DNA of 62,012 nt from Stenotrophomonas nitritireducens (GCF_001431425.1 NZ_LDJG01000025.1:1-62012), one strand, 5' to 3'; counted from the stretch's first letter, positions 37,106 to 46,320 are shown. Notes: generated by a model from the letters alone, not told the origin. Made by a program: numbers and translations.

Positions 37106-38158
37106 TCAACCTCCGCCATCGGCTTCGCTCTGGAACAGATGCGCGCAGCGCCGCAGCACCGCCCTCAGCAAGGGATTGCGCGCGCGTACCGCATGCCAGG
37201 TCGGGGTGATGCTGGCGCCGAGATACCGCTTGATGCGCGAATCGGTCCAGCCGGCGACGTAGTGGCCCAGGCCCTGGTCCAACGCGTACTGCAGGTTGTG
37301 CATCCAGCTGACGAAATACAGGTTGCGTTCGCGCGCCTGCGGATAGAGGAAGCCGACGTACTTGTCCACGAGCTTGCCCTCGTACAGGTAGCACAGGTTC
37401 CAGCCGATCAGCGTGTCTGCCTCGAAGTACAGGAACATGCGGCCGCTGCTGTCGCGGTCCTGCAGCAGCGCCCTGAGGTAGTCTCCGGTCAGCAGGTCGA
37501 AATGCACCTGGCTCTGCGCGTGTACGTTGAGGTACAGCTCATGGCAGCGGCGCACTGCGGCTTCGTCGAACCAGGCGTCGCCGGTTTCCAAACAGCGGAT
37601 GTCCAGCCCGTCGCGCGCCCTGAGCTTGCGGCGGATGTCCTTGCGCCGGCTCGCCGACAGGCGCGACAGGTACTCGTCCACCGATTCGAAATCGATCGCC
37701 ACCCAGGCCAGCGGCATGCCTTCCAGCAGCACGAAGCCGGCTTCGCGCAGGGCTTCGACAAAGGCGCCGGCGTGGCGGTTCTCGCGTACCCCCAGCAACG
37801 GTGAGTCCACGGCCAGGTCCTTGACGATCAGCAGCCGGCTGTCGCGACCGTGGCGCTCGAGGAGTTCGGCCACCAGCGCCTGCGGGTCGACGCCATGCGG
37901 CAGCGGCATGTACTCGGTGGCGGTACAGCCGATGAAGCGCGTCCTCCAGCGCAGCCAGTGCTGCCAGCGGCGATGGCCGGGCAATGCCCGCAGGCGCTGG
38001 CACATCGCCTCGTCCAGGGTAGTGGTCAGGTCGTAGTCGGCGAGGAACACCGGCACGCCCGCGGCGGACAACGCGGCTTCGAAACCCTGTGGTGGATGCG
38101 CGACGAACTGGCGGACCAGGGTGCCCGGCTCCAGCGCGGTGTCGTATCGGCCGTTCAT
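37106..38158 (-). CDS. GNAT-fold acyl/aminoacyltransferase, FemAB/BioF2-like
   Basis: A 350-residue cytoplasmic protein. The C-terminal half (about 160-330) looks like the GNAT fold of FemAB-type and BioF2-like transferases: the basic motif SASRRKDIRRKLRAR (168-182), FEADTLIGWNLCYLYEGKLVDKYVGF, and LDQGLGHYVAGWTDSRIKRYLGA. The N-terminal half is a related but weaker domain, as in FemA's tandem GNAT folds. Such enzymes transfer an acyl or aminoacyl group to an amine. It lies between the ketoacyl synthase (6 bases) and the arginase-like gene (2 bases), so acylation of an amine with the ACP-borne chain is a reasonable proposal. Confidence 0.68.
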   Translation of the reverse strand: MNGRYDTALEPGTLVRQFVAHPPQGFEAALSAAGVPVFLADYDLTTTLDEAMCQRLRALPGHRRWQHWLRWRTRFIGCTATEYMPLPHGVDPQALVAELLERHGRDSRLLIVKDLAVDSPLLGVRENRHAGAFVEALREAGFVLLEGMPLAWVAIDFESVDEYLSRLSASRRKDIRRKLRARDGLDIRCLETGDAWFDEAAVRRCHELYLNVHAQSQVHFDLLTGDYLRALLQDRDSSGRMFLYFEADTLIGWNLCYLYEGKLVDKYVGFLYPQARERNLYFVSWMHNLQYALDQGLGHYVAGWTDSRIKRYLGASITPTWHAVRARNPLLRAVLRRCAHLFQSEADGGG

Positions 38159-38164
38159 TTCCGT

Positions 38165-39394
38165 TCAGGCACTGCGGAGCGCCAGCACCGCGTTCAGGCC
38201 ACCAAAGGCGAACGAATTGCTCAGCGCGGCGGTGACCGGCATGGCGCGTGCGCTGCCCAGCACGTGGTCCACGCCCTCGCACTGCGGGTCGAGGCTGTCC
38301 ATGTTGATCGTCGGCGGCACGCGCGATTCGGCCATCGCGCGCAGTACCGCCACCAGTTCCAGCGCACCGGACGCGCCCAGCGCGTGGCCGTGCATGGACT
38401 TGGTCGATGACACCGCCACCTGGCGCGCATGCGCGCCGAATACCTGCGCGATGGCGCGCACCTCGTTGATGTCGTTGGCCAGCGTGGCGGTGCCGTGCGC
38501 GTTGACGTAATCGACCTGCGCCGGCTCCATTCCCGCATCGGCCAGCGCGGTCCGCATCGCCGATGCCGCGCCGGCCATGTCCGGCGCGACGATGTCGCCG
38601 GCATCCGAACTCATGCCGACGCCCGCGATCTCGCCCAGCACCGTGGCGCCGCGCCGCTGCGCATGTTCCAGCGATTCGAGCACGAACATGGCCGCGCCCT
38701 CGCCCAGCACCAGTCCCTTGCGGTTGGCGCTGAACGGCCGGCAGGTGTCGTCGGCGAGCACGCGCATCGCTTCCCAGGCACGCATCGCGCCGTAGCTCAG
38801 GCTGGCCTCGCTGCCGCCGGCCAGCGCCACGTCCATCGCACCGGCGCGGATCAGCTGCACCGCCTGGGCGATGGCGTGGTTGCTGGACGCACAGGCGCTG
38901 GCGACGACGAAACTCGGGCCATGCAGCCCATGGCGCATGCTGATCTGGCTGGCCGCCGCATTGGTCATGGCGCGGATGATGGTCAGCGGATGCAGGCGCT
39001 GCGCATTCTCGGCATAGAGCCGGCGCGACTGCTCGTCCTGCGTGTTCTCGCCGCCCACCGCGGTACCGACGATGCAGCCGGTGCGCTCGGCGCTGCCGCC
39101 GGGCTCGAAGCGGAGGCCGGACTGGGCGATCGCTTCGCCGGCCGCCAGCAGGGCGAACTGCGCCACCCGGTCCAGCTGCGGCAGTACCTCGCGGCTGAAA
39201 TGCGGTTCGGGCGTGTAGTCCTCCGGCACCTGCGCGGCGACGCGCACGCGCATCTCGGCCGCGCGCTCGTGGCGCAGCGGCGCGATCGCGCAGCGGCCCT
39301 CGCTCAACCCGGCCCACAGCGCCGGCACGCCCAGGCCGAAGGCGCTGACCGCGCCCATGCCGGTCACGACTACCCGTTGTGCGTCGGCGCGCAT
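38165..39394 (-). CDS. beta-ketoacyl-ACP synthase, FabF/KAS II-like
   Basis: A 409-residue condensing enzyme. The catalytic set is complete: Cys168 in VVASACASSNHA, His300 in YVNAHGTATL, Lys332 and His337 in STKSMHGHALGASG. SFAFGGLNAVLAL closes the family. It condenses malonyl-ACP with an acyl primer. It is next to its own ACP (one base between genes) but away from fabD/G/A, so it depends on housekeeping FAS enzymes or makes a beta-keto product that is not reduced. The ATG at 39394 is used; an upstream extension overlaps the ACP. Confidence 0.9.
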   Translation of the reverse strand: MRADAQRVVVTGMGAVSAFGLGVPALWAGLSEGRCAIAPLRHERAAEMRVRVAAQVPEDYTPEPHFSREVLPQLDRVAQFALLAAGEAIAQSGLRFEPGGSAERTGCIVGTAVGGENTQDEQSRRLYAENAQRLHPLTIIRAMTNAAASQISMRHGLHGPSFVVASACASSNHAIAQAVQLIRAGAMDVALAGGSEASLSYGAMRAWEAMRVLADDTCRPFSANRKGLVLGEGAAMFVLESLEHAQRRGATVLGEIAGVGMSSDAGDIVAPDMAGAASAMRTALADAGMEPAQVDYVNAHGTATLANDINEVRAIAQVFGAHARQVAVSSTKSMHGHALGASGALELVAVLRAMAESRVPPTINMDSLDPQCEGVDHVLGSARAMPVTAALSNSFAFGGLNAVLALRSA

Positions 39395-39395
39395 T

Positions 39396-39683
39396 TCAGC
39401 CTCCGGCGGCCTGGTCCTTGTCGCGCAGGCCCTGCACCACGGCATCGACCAGGTCCTGCAGGGTGTCGCTGCCGAGGCTGTCGGCGCGGCTGTCCGGGAA
39501 AGTGAAGTCGAAGTGTTCCTCCAGGTCGAAGATCAGCTCGACCGCATCCAGCGAGGCGACGCCGATGTCCTTCAACGTCGCCTGCGGCGTCAGCGCCGCC
39601 GGGTCGATGTTGCCCTGCATATGCTTGAGGATCATGTCGTTGATCGTGGTACGAATGGCGTCCACATCCGGAACTGCGTTCAT
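39396..39683 (-). CDS. acyl carrier protein
   Basis: A 95-residue dedicated ACP. The phosphopantetheine attachment Ser44 is in LKDIGVASLDAVELIFDLEEHFDF: the usual DSL is ASL, while the acidic recognition helix II is kept. It is distinct from the housekeeping AcpP, which would sit with fabF/fabG. The GGAGGACGCACG sequence upstream is a good ribosome-binding site. Together with the ketoacyl synthase one base downstream, it forms the lipid-building core of the cluster. Confidence 0.9.
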   Translation of the reverse strand: MNAVPDVDAIRTTINDMILKHMQGNIDPAALTPQATLKDIGVASLDAVELIFDLEEHFDFTFPDSRADSLGSDTLQDLVDAVVQGLRDKDQAAGG

Positions 39684-39769
39684 CGTGCGTCCTCCTGGGT
39701 GGGTACTGCATATCGATCCGGAGCCCGCCGCGCCCACACACGGAGCGCGGAGGCCATGCGGACCGCGTA

Positions 39770-41167
39770 TTACTTCGCCTTGCCGATCAGCTGGTCCAGC
39801 AGGGCGATCGCGGTGTCGATCTCCTCGTGCGTGATGTCCAGCGACGGCGCGAAGGTGATGACGTTCTTGTACCAGCCACCGACATCCAGCACCAAGCCCA
39901 TGCGCTTGCCCTGGTGCAGCAGGTCGCCGGCCAGGCCGATGTCGACCATGCGGTCGAGCAGCTCCTTGTTCGGGGTGAAGCCGTCGGTCTGGCAGATCTC
40001 CGCACGCAGCGCCAGGCCCAGGCCGTCGACGTCGCCGATCTCCGGATGCTTCTTCTGCAGCCCGCGCAGGCCGTCGAGGAAGTACGCGCCCTTCTCCGGC
40101 ACGGTGCGCTCGTAGTCCATTTCCCTGCCCAGCTTCAGTACTTCCAGGCCCAGGCGGGTGCCCAGCGGATTGGAGTTGAACGTGGAATGGGTGGAACCCG
40201 GCGGGAACACGGTCGGGTTGATCAGCTCCTCGCGCGCCCACAGGCCGGACAGCGGGTTCAGGCCGTTGGTCAGCGCCTTGCCGAACACCAGCACGTCCGG
40301 GGTCACCCCGAAGTGCTCGATCGACCACAGTTTGCCGGTGCGCCAGAAGCCCATCTGGATCTCGTCGACGACCATCAGGATGCCGTACTTGTCCAGCACG
40401 CGCTTGAGCCCGGTGAAGAAGTTGCGCGGCGGAATCACGTAGCCGCCGGTGCCCTGGATCGGCTCGACGTAGAACGCGGCGTATTCGGCCTGGCCGACCT
40501 TGGGGTCCCACACGCCGTTGTATTCGCTCTCGAACAGGCGCTCGAACTGCCACACGCAATGATCGGAGTACTCGTCCGGGGTCATGCCCTTAGGGCGACG
40601 GAACGGATACGGGAACGGAATGAACATCGCGCGCTCGCCGAAGTGGCCGTAACGGCGGCGATAGCGGTAGCTGGAGGTGATCGACGAGGCGCCCAGGGTA
40701 CGGCCGTGGTAGCCGCCCTCGAAGGCGAACATCAGGCTCTTGCCGCCGCGCGCGTTGCGCACGATCTTCAGCGAATCCTCGATCGCCTGCGCGCCGCCGA
40801 CGTTGAAGTGCACGCGGCCATCAAGGCCGAATTTTTCCCTGGCATCCACCGCGATGGTTTTGGCCAGCTGCACGCGGGTCGGGTGCAGGTACTGGCTGGC
40901 GACCTGCGGCAGCTGGTCGATCTGGTCCTTGAGCGCGTCGTTCAGGCGCTTGTTGGAATAGCCGAAATTGCACGCCGAGTACCACATCTGCAGGTCCAGG
41001 AACGGCGTGCCCTGCGCATCGAACATGTAGCTGCCTTCGCAGCGGTGGAAGATCTTCGGCGGGTCCACGTAGTGCACGGTGTCGCCGAAGGAGCTGTAGC
41101 GCGCCTCGTCGGCGAGCAGCTGGGAATCGTCGATCAGGGGGGCAACGTTCTTGTCGAATGCATTCAT
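39770..41167 (-). CDS. class III aminotransferase
   Basis: A 465-residue fold-type I PLP enzyme of the ornithine/GABA aminotransferase class. Features: VGGAQAIEDSLKIVRNA for phosphate binding, AFEGGYHGRTLGASSIT, the PLP Asp268 in LMVVDEIQMGFWRTGKLW, the Schiff-base Lys297 in DVLVFGKALTNG, and THSTFNSNPLG. Members transaminate omega-amines or keto-acids. It lies 27 bases from the phosphatase and 86 bases before the ACP. It may load an amine onto the pathway's keto intermediate. Ornithine and GABA are possible donors; the substrate cannot be read. Confidence 0.85.
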   Translation of the reverse strand: MNAFDKNVAPLIDDSQLLADEARYSSFGDTVHYVDPPKIFHRCEGSYMFDAQGTPFLDLQMWYSACNFGYSNKRLNDALKDQIDQLPQVASQYLHPTRVQLAKTIAVDAREKFGLDGRVHFNVGGAQAIEDSLKIVRNARGGKSLMFAFEGGYHGRTLGASSITSSYRYRRRYGHFGERAMFIPFPYPFRRPKGMTPDEYSDHCVWQFERLFESEYNGVWDPKVGQAEYAAFYVEPIQGTGGYVIPPRNFFTGLKRVLDKYGILMVVDEIQMGFWRTGKLWSIEHFGVTPDVLVFGKALTNGLNPLSGLWAREELINPTVFPPGSTHSTFNSNPLGTRLGLEVLKLGREMDYERTVPEKGAYFLDGLRGLQKKHPEIGDVDGLGLALRAEICQTDGFTPNKELLDRMVDIGLAGDLLHQGKRMGLVLDVGGWYKNVITFAPSLDITHEEIDTAIALLDQLIGKAK

Positions 41168-41194
41168 CGGGAGGGCCTGGTGGGTTCGAGGCGG

Positions 41195-41890
41195 TCAGGC
41201 CGGCAGCGCGGCCGGCAACGGGGAATGGGCGGGCGGCAGCAGGCTTCCATCGAGCAGGCGCGGCAGCAGCTCGATGGCGTCCTGGAAGCCGGTGATGGGC
41301 ATGTACGGAATGCCGGCGGCGCGGCAATGCTCGATGAGCCTGTGCTTGGCGAAGACGAAATCGACGCGGTTGGCGACACAGAAATCGGAAGCGCCATCGC
41401 CGATGAGCAGCACGCGTTCGTCATCGCGCCTGCGGCCCGGCGCGGCGAAGCTGCATTTGCAGGTGCCGCTTCCGCAGCCTTCGGCCTGCAGCGGCGACTC
41501 CAGCGTCCAGCGATCGGGCGCGCGCGCGACGAGGTGGTTCGCCGACACCGGCAGGTCCTGCAGGCCGTGCCGGGCGAGGATGCGGTGGATCGCGTGGTCC
41601 AGGCCATCGCTGACGATGCGCAGCGGCACGCCGGCGGCAGCGGCCTGCCCGACGAAATCGGGAAAGCCCTGGTCGATGCGCACCGCGTCCAGGTGCGCGT
41701 CCAGCGTCGGGCGATCCAGTTCCAGCAGTTCCACCTGCCCGCGCATGCACTGCCGCGAGCCGATTCGCCCCGCGCGCCAGTCGTCTTCCAGCTGCTGCCA
41801 GCCCGGACGGCCGTACTCGCTCAGCAGCGAGTCGATCACATCCTCCACGCTCACCGTGCCATCGAAGTCGCACAGGATGGTCCAACGCAT
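41195..41890 (-). CDS. MtnX/SerB-like HAD-IB phosphatase
   Basis: A 231-residue HAD phosphatase. The nucleophile Asp8 and acid/base Asp10 are in TILCDFDGTVSVEDV; motif II is in RIVSDGLD, and motif III/IV in LLIGDGASDFCVANRVDFVFAK. A Cys-rich insert (EGCGSGTCKC) is characteristic of MtnX-like proteins. MtnX acts in methionine salvage, but no other salvage gene is nearby, so a pathway phosphatase is more likely. The ATG at 41890 has GGAG 6 bases upstream; an ATG at 41905 is a weaker alternative. It is the first gene of the minus-strand cluster. Confidence 0.82.
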   Translation of the reverse strand: MRWTILCDFDGTVSVEDVIDSLLSEYGRPGWQQLEDDWRAGRIGSRQCMRGQVELLELDRPTLDAHLDAVRIDQGFPDFVGQAAAAGVPLRIVSDGLDHAIHRILARHGLQDLPVSANHLVARAPDRWTLESPLQAEGCGSGTCKCSFAAPGRRRDDERVLLIGDGASDFCVANRVDFVFAKHRLIEHCRAAGIPYMPITGFQDAIELLPRLLDGSLLPPAHSPLPAALPA

Positions 41891-42106
41891 GCATCGCTCC
41901 AGCATCTTCGGAAAACGTCGTATCCGCTTGATGGGGCACTCTAGGCAGGGTTTCTTTCGCGTCCCTTTCTCCTGGCCCGCAGGCCGGCGCCGGGTGCTGA
42001 AGCGTTAAGCGATGTCGGAAACCTGTTCAGACGGTTCCCCATGGACGCCGGGAACCCTGGGCCGCATGCTGCGGTCCATCACGTTCCCCCACCGCGTGCC
42101 GCCCCG

Positions 42107-42916
42107 ATGTCCTCTTCTTCTTCCCGGCTTCCCCTGCTCCTGGCCCTGGGCATCGCCAACGCCTTGCTGCTGCCGGCACAGGCACGGGCAGCCGACGATG
42201 TCCCCACCGATGGCGACAGGAAGGTCAACATCGCGCTCGGCGTCGGCGGCCAGTACCTGCCGGGCTGGCTCGGTTCGGGCCAGCGCCAATGGCAGACCGT
42301 GCCGTTCTTCGACATCGAGATGCCCGGCGTCGGCGAACTGTCCAGCACCGATGGCCTGACCCTGCACCTGCCGCATGACGGGCCGTGGGAAGCCGGCATC
42401 TACGGCGACTACCTGTGGGGCCGCAGCCGCTCCGATCTCGGCCCACGGCTGGCCGGGAAAATCCCGTCGCTGTCGCCGCGGGTACATGGCGGCGTCTATG
42501 CCGAATACCAGTTCGACGGGCACAGCGCGCTGGGCGCCCGACTCGGCCACGACCTCACCGGCAACAGCGCCTACCTGGCGGCCTACTACGACCGCGACCT
42601 GCCGCAGGTCTGGTACATCCAGCATTCCGTGGAACTGGGCTGGCGCGGCATGAACCGCGCGGCGATGAACCGCTACTTCGGCGTGTCCGCGCAGTCGGCC
42701 ACGCAACTGCAGACCGATGCATGGTCGCCCGGCAGCGGCAGCCAGCAGCTGTCGGCCAACTACTCGGCCTTCGTCCCCACCAGCCAGCACACCGGATTCG
42801 CGTTCTCGCTCGACTACTCGCGCCTGCTCGGCGGCGCGGCCTCCAGCCCGCTGGTGCGGCAGTTCGGCAGCCGCAACCAGCTGGAAGAATCCATCGCCTT
42901 CGTCTACCACTTCTGA
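42107..42916 (+). CDS. MipA/OmpV-family outer-membrane protein
   Basis: A 269-residue barrel protein with a signal peptide ending near residue 28 (LLLPAQARA). The family pattern is visible: NIALGVGGQYLPGWLGSG with TVPFFDIEMP, then alternating beta-strands such as GIYGDYLWGRSRSDLGPRLAG, and a terminal aromatic residue (ESIAFVYHF) used by the BAM machinery. MipA members tether peptidoglycan enzymes or respond to envelope stress; the specific role here is unknown. It is divergent from the cluster's phosphatase gene, 216 bases away, and followed by a strong hairpin. Confidence 0.86.
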   Translation: MSSSSSRLPLLLALGIANALLLPAQARAADDVPTDGDRKVNIALGVGGQYLPGWLGSGQRQWQTVPFFDIEMPGVGELSSTDGLTLHLPHDGPWEAGIYGDYLWGRSRSDLGPRLAGKIPSLSPRVHGGVYAEYQFDGHSALGARLGHDLTGNSAYLAAYYDRDLPQVWYIQHSVELGWRGMNRAAMNRYFGVSAQSATQLQTDAWSPGSGSQQLSANYSAFVPTSQHTGFAFSLDYSRLLGGAASSPLVRQFGSRNQLEESIAFVYHF

Positions 42917-43138
42917 GCAGGCCGTCCGCGGCACGGCCGTGCCGGTCATGGCGCCGACGGCCCGGTCCCACACCTGCCGCAGCCCGATCCTGGAACCCGA
43001 CATCGGCCTGCGACTGGCCGGATCCGGCACCCCGGCCGGACCAGCTTGAAGACCGGGAACACCCCCGCATCCGGATCGCGCGCGGGCACCACGCCGGTGG
43101 TGGCACCTCATCCCGTCACGGCGCCCGCCGATGCCGCC

Positions 43139-43164
43139 GGGCCTGCCGCGTGAGCGGCAGGCCC
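43139..43164. terminator. perfect 11-bp stem hairpin between convergent genes
   Basis: GGGCCTGCCGC / GCGGCAGGCCC with loop GTGA lies between the MipA-like gene and the AhpD-like gene. Its 3' side on the plus strand is not a clean U-run (GCACGTTTC), so it may stop or stabilise both transcripts. The rest of 42917-43171 shows no gene. Confidence 0.55.
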
Positions 43165-43171
43165 GCACGTT

Positions 43172-43705
43172 TCACTTCAGCGCGACCGAGGGGAAATCCA
43201 CGGGAACGTCCAGCGCGACATTGACGTAGTTGGTGAAAAGATTCAGCGCGACATGGGCCATGATCTCGACGATCTGGGCGTCGCCGAAGCCGGCGCTGCG
43301 CAACTGTTCCACATCGGCGGCGCCGACCTGGGCGCGCTGTTCCACCACCTTCAGCGCGAAGGCCAGCGCCGCCGCCGTCCGCGCGTCGGCGGACTGCCCC
43401 ACCTGGGCGGCCGCCATTTCGGCAGGACTCGCACCGGCGTTCTGGCCCAGCACGGTGTGGGCCGCCAGGCAGTACTCGCAGCGGTTGCGGTTGGCGATCG
43501 CCACGGCGATCTGCTCGCCCAGCCTGCCGCCCAGGCTGCCGCGCCCCAGCGCACCGAAAGCGCTCCACATGCTCTGCAGGGCGGCAGGGGAATTGGCCAC
43601 GGCCTTGAACATGTTCGGCGTGGCGCCGAAGGCCTGGTGGATCTGCGCCAGCAACGGCTGGCTGGCGGCGGGAAGCTGATTGGATTCGAGGTTGACGCGG
43701 GACAT
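43172..43705 (-). CDS. AhpD-like carboxymuconolactone-decarboxylase family protein
   Basis: A 177-residue alpha-helical protein of the peroxidase-related AhpD/CMD type. Its active motif CEYCLAAH (Cys76, Cys79, His83) is that of AhpD-like peroxidase-related proteins. GATPNMFKAVANSPAAL is a common N-terminal signature. It probably reduces peroxides with thiols. A strong AAGGAGA precedes the ATG. The gene is divergent from an AraC regulator, which most likely controls it. Confidence 0.86.
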   Translation of the reverse strand: MSRVNLESNQLPAASQPLLAQIHQAFGATPNMFKAVANSPAALQSMWSAFGALGRGSLGGRLGEQIAVAIANRNRCEYCLAAHTVLGQNAGASPAEMAAAQVGQSADARTAAALAFALKVVEQRAQVGAADVEQLRSAGFGDAQIVEIMAHVALNLFTNYVNVALDVPVDFPSVALK

Positions 43706-43776
43706 GCCGATCTCCTTGGGGGACATTCCGAACCGGCCAGGTATCGCCGGTGGGAGGCAGTATCCGCAGATCACCC

Positions 43777-43799
43777 GTATGATTGGATACCTTTCATAC
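43777..43799. promoter_or_regulatory. inverted repeat in the AhpD/AraC divergent region
   Basis: GTATGA and TCATAC (43777-43782 and 43794-43799) form a perfect 6-base inverted repeat with an 11-base spacer, in the 117-base intergenic region, 24 bases before the AraC start. The A/T-rich core TTGGATACCTT differs sharply from the surrounding G+C-rich sequence. It is a likely operator or promoter element. Confidence 0.5.
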
Positions 43800-43822
43800 A
43801 CAAAAGAGATCAATCCGTACCC

Positions 43823-44686
43823 ATGCAGCCCCCTGTCCCCATCGACCGTCTCTCCAGCCTGCTGGGACGATTCCGCGTGCAGGCCAGGCTGCATCACTCC
43901 GGCGCACTGTGCGGACTCCAGCGCTTCGATGCCAGCGAGGGCAATGGCTATCTGCACGTGCTGCGCCGCGGCCGGCTGGAACTGAGCCATCCCTCGTCGC
44001 GGGAGGTTCCGCGCCGCATGCACTTCGACGAACCGACGCTGCTGTTCTATCCGCGTCCGTTCACCCATCGGTTCCACAATCCTCCCGCGGAGGGCGCCGA
44101 CTTCACCTGCGCGCGGCTGATCTTCGACGGGGGACCGGAGAACCCCCTGGCGCGCGCGCTGCCGCCCTTGATCGCCCTGCCCCTGGCGCAGGTCGACGGG
44201 CTCGGGATGGCGCTGGAACTGCTGTTCGCCGAGACCGACCGCGTGCGCTGCGGGCAGCGGCTGCTCGCCGACCGCCTGTTCGAAGTGGTGGTGCTGCAGC
44301 TGCTGCGCTGGCTGCTGGATCACCCGCAGCAGGCGGGCATCCGCCCCGGGCTGATCACCGGGCTGTCCGACCCCCGCCTGGCGCGCGCCCTGGTGGCGAT
44401 GCACGACCATCCCGGCGAATCATGGACACTGGAGCGCATGGCCGGGCACGCCGGCATGTCGCGTACCGCATTCGCCAACACCTTCCGCGAACGGGTCGGC
44501 CAGACCCCCGCCGACTACCTCGGCGGCTGGCGCATCGCGCTGGCACAGAACCGGCTGCGCGAAGGCCGCCCCATCAAGCTGCTGGCCGAGGAGCTCGGCT
44601 ATGCGAACCCCTCGGCGCTGTCGCGCGCCTTCTCGGCGCGGGTGGGCTTCTCACCGCGGGAATGGCTGGCCCGGCACATGCCTTGA
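43823..44686 (+). CDS. AraC-family transcriptional regulator (cupin sensor)
   Basis: A 287-residue regulator. Residues about 1-190 are an AraC_binding_2/cupin_6-like domain (LLGRFRVQARLHHSGALCGLQ, PTLLFYPRPFTHRFHN). The C-terminus (about 195-287) has the twin helix-turn-helix: TLERMAGHAGMSRTAFANTFRERVGQTPADYL and IKLLAEELGYANPSALSRAFSARVGFSPREW. Divergent pairing with the AhpD-like gene suggests it activates that gene when an aromatic or electrophilic compound is present; the signal is not known. Confidence 0.88.
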   Translation: MQPPVPIDRLSSLLGRFRVQARLHHSGALCGLQRFDASEGNGYLHVLRRGRLELSHPSSREVPRRMHFDEPTLLFYPRPFTHRFHNPPAEGADFTCARLIFDGGPENPLARALPPLIALPLAQVDGLGMALELLFAETDRVRCGQRLLADRLFEVVVLQLLRWLLDHPQQAGIRPGLITGLSDPRLARALVAMHDHPGESWTLERMAGHAGMSRTAFANTFRERVGQTPADYLGGWRIALAQNRLREGRPIKLLAEELGYANPSALSRAFSARVGFSPREWLARHMP

Positions 44687-44754
44687 AAGCGCCGCCATCC
44701 GGCTCGACGGCGGCACTGCCATGCGCATGGCGACTCAGGTCCCGGGAGTCCGCC

Positions 44755-46320
44755 TTATTCCCACTCGATCGTCGCCGGCGGCTTGCCGGAAATGTCGTAG
44801 ACCACGCGCGAGACGCCGCGCAGCTCGTTGATGATGCGGTTGGAGACGCGGCCGAGGAAGTCGTACGGCAGGTGCGCCCAATGCGCGGTCATGAAGTCGA
44901 TGGTTTCGACCGCACGCAGTGCGATCACCCACTCGTAGGCACGTGCATCGCCCACCACGCCCACCGACTTGACCGGCAGGAACACGGCAAACGCCTGGCT
45001 GGTCTTGTCATACAGATCAGCCGCACGCAGTTCCTCGATGAAGATCGCATCGGCCTTGCCCAGCAGTTCGGCGTACTCGCGCTTCACTTCGCCGAGGATA
45101 CGCACGCCCAGGCCCGGGCCCGGGAACGGGTGGCGGTAGACCATGGTCCGCGGCAAGCCGAGTTCGACGCCGAGACGACGCACTTCGTCCTTGAACAGCT
45201 CGCGCAGCGGCTCAACTAGTTTGAGCTTCATGTCTTCCGGCAGGCCGCCCACATTGTGGTGGCTCTTGATGACGTGGGCCTTGCCGGTCTTGCTACCGGC
45301 CGACTCGATCACGTCCGGATAGATGGTGCCCTGTGCCAGCCACTTGGCGTTGCTGAGCTTGTTCGACTCTTCGTCGAAGATCTCGACGAACAGGTTGCCG
45401 ATGATCTTGCGCTTGGCTTCCGGATCGCTGACGCCTTCCAGCGCCTTGAAGTAACGGTCGGCCGCGTTCACGCGCACGACCTTGACGCCCATGTTATCGG
45501 CCATCATCTGCATGACCTGGTCGCCTTCCTGGAAGCGCAGCAGGCCGGTGTCGACGAACACGCAGGTCAGCTGGGCGCCGATGGCCCTGTGCAGCAGCGC
45601 GGCCACGACCGACGAATCGACACCGCCGGACAGGCCAAGGATCACCTCATCGCTGCCAACCTGCTCGCGCACGCGGGCGATCTGGTCGTCGATGATGTTG
45701 GCCGCGGTCCACAGCGTGGCGCAGCCGCAGATATCGGTGACGAAGCGCTTCAGCAGCGCCGAGCCCTGCCTGGTGTGGGTCACTTCCGGGTGGAACTGCA
45801 CGCCGTACCAGCGCTTGTCTTCGTTGGCCATCGCGGCCACCGGAATGCGGTCGGTGACGGCGGTGATGGTGAAGCCCGGCGGCACGTGGGTGACGTGATC
45901 GCCGTGGCTCATCCACACGTCCAGGCGCGGCTCGCCGTTGTGGTCGGACAGGCCGCCGAGCAGTGCGTCGTTGCCGAGCAGCTTCACCTCGGCATGGCCG
46001 AACTCGCGCTGGTCGGCAGCTTCGGTGCCGCCGCCCAACTGCTTGGCCATGGTCTGCAGGCCGTAGCAGATGCCCAGCAGCGGCAGGCCGCTGTCGAACA
46101 CTTCCTGCGGCGCGGCCGGAGCGCCGGCCTCCGTGGTCGATTCCGGGCCGCCGGACAGGATGATGCCCTTGGCGCCGAACGCGGCGATCTCGGCCGGATC
46201 GTGGTCCCACGCCCAGATTTCGCAATACACGCCGAACTCGCGGATGCGGCGCGCGATCAGCTGCGTGTACTGGGCGCCGAAATCGAGGATGAGGATCTTG
46301 TCGTTGTGGATGGTGGTCAT
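44755..46320 (-). CDS. guaA: GMP synthase (glutamine-hydrolysing)
   Basis: GuaA (521 residues) aminates XMP to GMP. The N-terminal class I amidotransferase has Cys85 in [10 protein letters not shown] and the His-Glu pair in [10 protein letters not shown]. The ATP pyrophosphatase domain carries [19 protein letters not shown], and the C-terminal dimerisation domain ends in PPATIEWE. It follows guaB by 110 bases on the same strand; the pair forms the guanine branch. No promoter can be assigned in the gap. Confidence 0.98.
   Translation of the reverse strand: MTTIHNDKILILDFGAQYTQLIARRIREFGVYCEIWAWDHDPAEIAAFGAKGIILSGGPESTTEAGAPAAPQEVFDSGLPLLGICYGLQTMAKQLGGGTEAADQREFGHAEVKLLGNDALLGGLSDHNGEPRLDVWMSHGDHVTHVPPGFTITAVTDRIPVAAMANEDKRWYGVQFHPEVTHTRQGSALLKRFVTDICGCATLWTAANIIDDQIARVREQVGSDEVILGLSGGVDSSVVAALLHRAIGAQLTCVFVDTGLLRFQEGDQVMQMMADNMGVKVVRVNAADRYFKALEGVSDPEAKRKIIGNLFVEIFDEESNKLSNAKWLAQGTIYPDVIESAGSKTGKAHVIKSHHNVGGLPEDMKLKLVEPLRELFKDEVRRLGVELGLPRTMVYRHPFPGPGLGVRILGEVKREYAELLGKADAIFIEELRAADLYDKTSQAFAVFLPVKSVGVVGDARAYEWVIALRAVETIDFMTAHWAHLPYDFLGRVSNRIINELRGVSRVVYDISGKPPATIEWE

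Noticed and set aside
41195..41890. Assigning mtnX and a methionine-salvage role
   Set aside because: No mtnA, mtnB, mtnC or mtnD-like gene is in the window, and the gene is embedded in the ACP cluster; only the family name is justified.
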